A stretch of 32,414 nt of DNA from CAYWOS01 sp964459985 (lineage in GTDB: Bacteria > Bacillota > Clostridia > Christensenellales > Aristaeellaceae). The notes beneath the pieces are model-generated. The model ran no database searches. It saw nothing but the letters and a program-made list of their open reading frames with translations, and was not told where the DNA came from. A program made the translations under genes and the position numbers. Below, piece after piece: positions 31,234 to 32,414 of the stretch. Every line of letters begins with the position of its first letter. Within the stretch, counting starts at the first letter, position 1. Location of the stretch: contig CAYWOS010000027.1 of NCBI GenBank assembly GCA_964459985.1, positions 1-32,414 of the forward strand. Direction: 5' to 3'.

Positions 31234-31824
31234 ATGCCCAGTCAGGATAAATTCCGCGCCTCGATGAAGGATCACGGCATCCCGGAGGACGTGATCAAAA
31301 AGGTCAACGAAGGCTTTGAGGACATGACCAACAAATCGCCCAAGATCGTGCACGCGAAATTCTTCAAGCGCGCCACCGATCTGTTTGACGAATTGGTGCC
31401 CGCCGATCTGACCGCCCGCTTTTACGAGTGGAACGCCTGCTGCAAGAACGGCTCGCGCTACAAGGCGTCCAAGGCGTTCTACGCCGCGAACAAGGATCTG
31501 CCGCTTGCCGAAAAGCTCAAAAAGATCCCCGACGTGCCCAACATGGGCAAGCCCGTGCTGAACGACGACGGCACCATCACCGTCCACGCCGTATATTTTT
31601 GGGAAAACGGCAAATTCGTCTGCGCCTGCCCGAATTTCCACAACGCGGGGCTGGACGAGCCGGTGTCCAAAACCTACTGCCATTGCTGCGCCGGGCATTT
31701 TCAGTATCATTATCAGATCATGCTCGGCGTCAAACTGAACGTCCGCGAGATCGTCTCCTCGCCGCTCGACAGCGACGGCAAAAACCCCTGCGTGATCCTG
31801 ATGGAAATCGCGGGCAAGGAATAA
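31234..31824 (+). CDS. Conserved hypothetical Cys/His-rich protein (DUF6144-like)
   Basis: A 196-residue soluble protein. The N-terminal half is helical and charged. The C-terminal half has 'FVCACPNFHN' and 'TYCHCCAGHFQYHYQIMLG', six cysteines and several histidines that could hold a metal, then 'VREIVSSPLDSDGKNPCVILMEI'. The layout, with Cys clusters followed by an 'S....G..PC.....I' end, resembles clostridial DUF6144 proteins and V4R-type small-ligand domains; this assignment is from memory and tentative. It starts five bases after the previous gene, so the two are co-translated. No terminator follows at once; a hairpin series begins 52 bases on. Confidence 0.6.
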   Translation: MPSQDKFRASMKDHGIPEDVIKKVNEGFEDMTNKSPKIVHAKFFKRATDLFDELVPADLTARFYEWNACCKNGSRYKASKAFYAANKDLPLAEKLKKIPDVPNMGKPVLNDDGTITVHAVYFWENGKFVCACPNFHNAGLDEPVSKTYCHCCAGHFQYHYQIMLGVKLNVREIVSSPLDSDGKNPCVILMEIAGKE

Positions 31825-31876
31825 ACGAAAAACGCGCAAAAACGAATTGAGAAAACGCTGCCGTAAGCGGAAAGCA

Positions 31877-32056
31877 TCGAAGGGCGCAGCGCCTTCGACT
31901 TGATTTCGCAGGGGCGGCTCTGCCGCCCCGAGGAGCGGTTTTCCCGAAGGGACGCTTGTGTTCCGAAAGGGAAAACCGCTTCTTTGCGCGATTTCCGCAC
32001 GGTCAATTCCCGCGCTTTTCCGCAGAAAACGCGGGGATTGATAGGAAATCGCGAAA
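31877..32056. repeat. Array of strong hairpins in the intergenic region
   Basis: Four consecutive inverted repeats fill this gene-free stretch. (1) TCGAAGG/CCTTCGA, 31877-31898. (2) GGGGCGGC-TCT-GCCGCCCC, 31911-31929. (3) AGCGGTTTTCCC (31934-31945) with GGGAAAACCGCT (31969-31980), a perfect 12 bp. (4) A long nested hairpin whose outer arms are CGCGATTTCC (31987-31996) and GGAAATCGCG (32044-32053), with inner CCCGCG/CGCGGG and TTTTC/GAAAA arms. A fifth hairpin follows at 32057. There is no open frame of interest across 31825-32127. It could be a structured RNA, a small non-coding mobile element, or a multi-part transcription barrier between convergent genes. Confidence 0.7.
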
Positions 32057-32093
32057 CGAAATGAGACGCACGTCACCCGTGCGTCTCATTTCG
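32057..32093. terminator. Perfect 16-bp inverted repeat, likely bidirectional terminator
   Basis: CGAAATGAGACGCACG (32057-32072) pairs exactly with CGTGCGTCTCATTTCG (32078-32093) around a five-base loop. It lies between convergent genes: the DUF6144-like gene ending at 31824 and the fucose isomerase-family gene ending at 32128. On the minus strand the far arm leads into TTTCGTTTCG, a modest T-rich run; on the plus strand no T run follows. Termination is inferred from position and stem strength. Confidence 0.6.
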
Positions 32094-32127
32094 AGAGGGA
32101 CTGGAGCGAATTTCGCGACAGTCTCGA

Positions 32128-32414
32128 TCAGAAGGGATTTTCCGAAGCGTAGGGCAGCGAGGCGGGCTGGTTGTACGCGATATCCTTGACGCCGAGGTAC
32201 TTGAACACCTCGAACAGCGCCTTGCCGCAGTGACCGAAGGCGACGGCGGCGTGATGCGGATAGCGCTTGGCGATGAGCACGTGGCGGTAGAAGCGCGCCA
32301 TCTCGGGGATGTGGAACGCGCCGATCGAGCCGAAGCTCTCGCAGTCCATATCGAGCACTTCGCCCTGCGCGACATACGCCTTGAGCTCGGTGCCGGCGGT
32401 CGATTGCAGACGGT
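32128..32414 (-). CDS. L-fucose/L-arabinose isomerase family protein, C-terminal part only
   Basis: The minus-strand frame is open from the right edge to TGA at 32128-32130 and encodes the last 94 residues of a longer protein. 'QGEVLDMDCESFGSIGAFHIPEMARFYRHVLI', 'PHHAAVAFGHCGKALFEV' and the end 'NQPASLPYASENPF' match the C-terminal domain of the L-fucose isomerase-related family (COG2407). These are metal-dependent ketol isomerases of deoxy- or pentose sugars. The catalytic N-terminal and middle domains lie beyond the window, so activity and exact substrate cannot be judged. Confidence 0.8.
   Translation of the reverse strand, partial: RLQSTAGTELKAYVAQGEVLDMDCESFGSIGAFHIPEMARFYRHVLIAKRYPHHAAVAFGHCGKALFEVFKYLGVKDIAYNQPASLPYASENPF

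Overview
The window reads as a GC-rich member of the Bacillota, class Clostridia. Coding sequences strongly prefer G or C in third positions. The gene order is typically Firmicute: ireB-ruvX-DUF1292 behind an AI-2E permease and a PRC-barrel gene, rpsF-ssb-rpsR, rbgA-rnhB-yraN-comM-dprA-topA-trmFO-hslV-hslU, and an xpaC-telA pair. Shine-Dalgarno sequences are strong (GGAGG type), promoters are of the sigma-A type, and many neighbours overlap by ATGA. An uncultured gut clostridium is my guess; no marker here fixes the genus.

Layout. At 1-260 there is a probable leftward promoter leaving the window. From 260 to 3351 runs a rightward cluster: PRC-barrel protein, a 40-residue Cys-rich membrane peptide, AI-2E family permease, IreB, RuvX joined in frame to a DUF1292 domain, and a second DUF1292-like protein with a His/Cys tail, closed by a terminator. 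At 3498-5012 (minus) lies a secreted SH3-domain protein. From 5139 a promoter serves xpaC, telA, lemA and tpm, probably continuing into a phosphodiesterase, a metallo-beta-lactamase-fold hydrolase and a polysaccharide deacetylase (to 11666). At 11728-13051 is the rpsF-ssb-rpsR operon with its own promoter, a leader hairpin and a terminator.

Between rpsR and the convergent sugar nucleotidyltransferase gene (13411-15666, minus) lies about 400 bases without a protein gene. On the minus strand this stretch carries a perfect TTGACA-17-TATAAT promoter, a rod-like RNA of about 200 nt with an A/T-rich central bubble, and a terminator-like hairpin. I read it as a 6S RNA gene, inferred from structure rather than from a database match.

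From 15870 to 30069 runs the housekeeping cluster for ribosome assembly (rbgA), RNA-primer and DNA processing (rnhB, yraN, comM, dprA), DNA topology (topA), tRNA methylation (trmFO) and proteolysis (hslVU). It is interrupted by a 1392-residue fusion of two GT-C glycosyltransferases with carbohydrate-binding-like domains. Three small cytosolic genes follow (GyrI-like and two Cys-motif proteins). A 220-base series of five strong hairpins then separates them from the end of an L-fucose isomerase-family gene cut by the right edge.

Most genes are ordinary. The parts that deserve attention are the 6S-like RNA, the double-GT-C fusion, the nucleotidyltransferase with a mutase domain that has lost its catalytic motifs, the RuvX-DUF1292 in-frame join, the lack of alaS in its usual slot, the His/Cys-tailed DUF1292 protein and the hairpin array. 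I saw no CRISPR array, tRNA, rRNA, insertion sequence or prophage gene.
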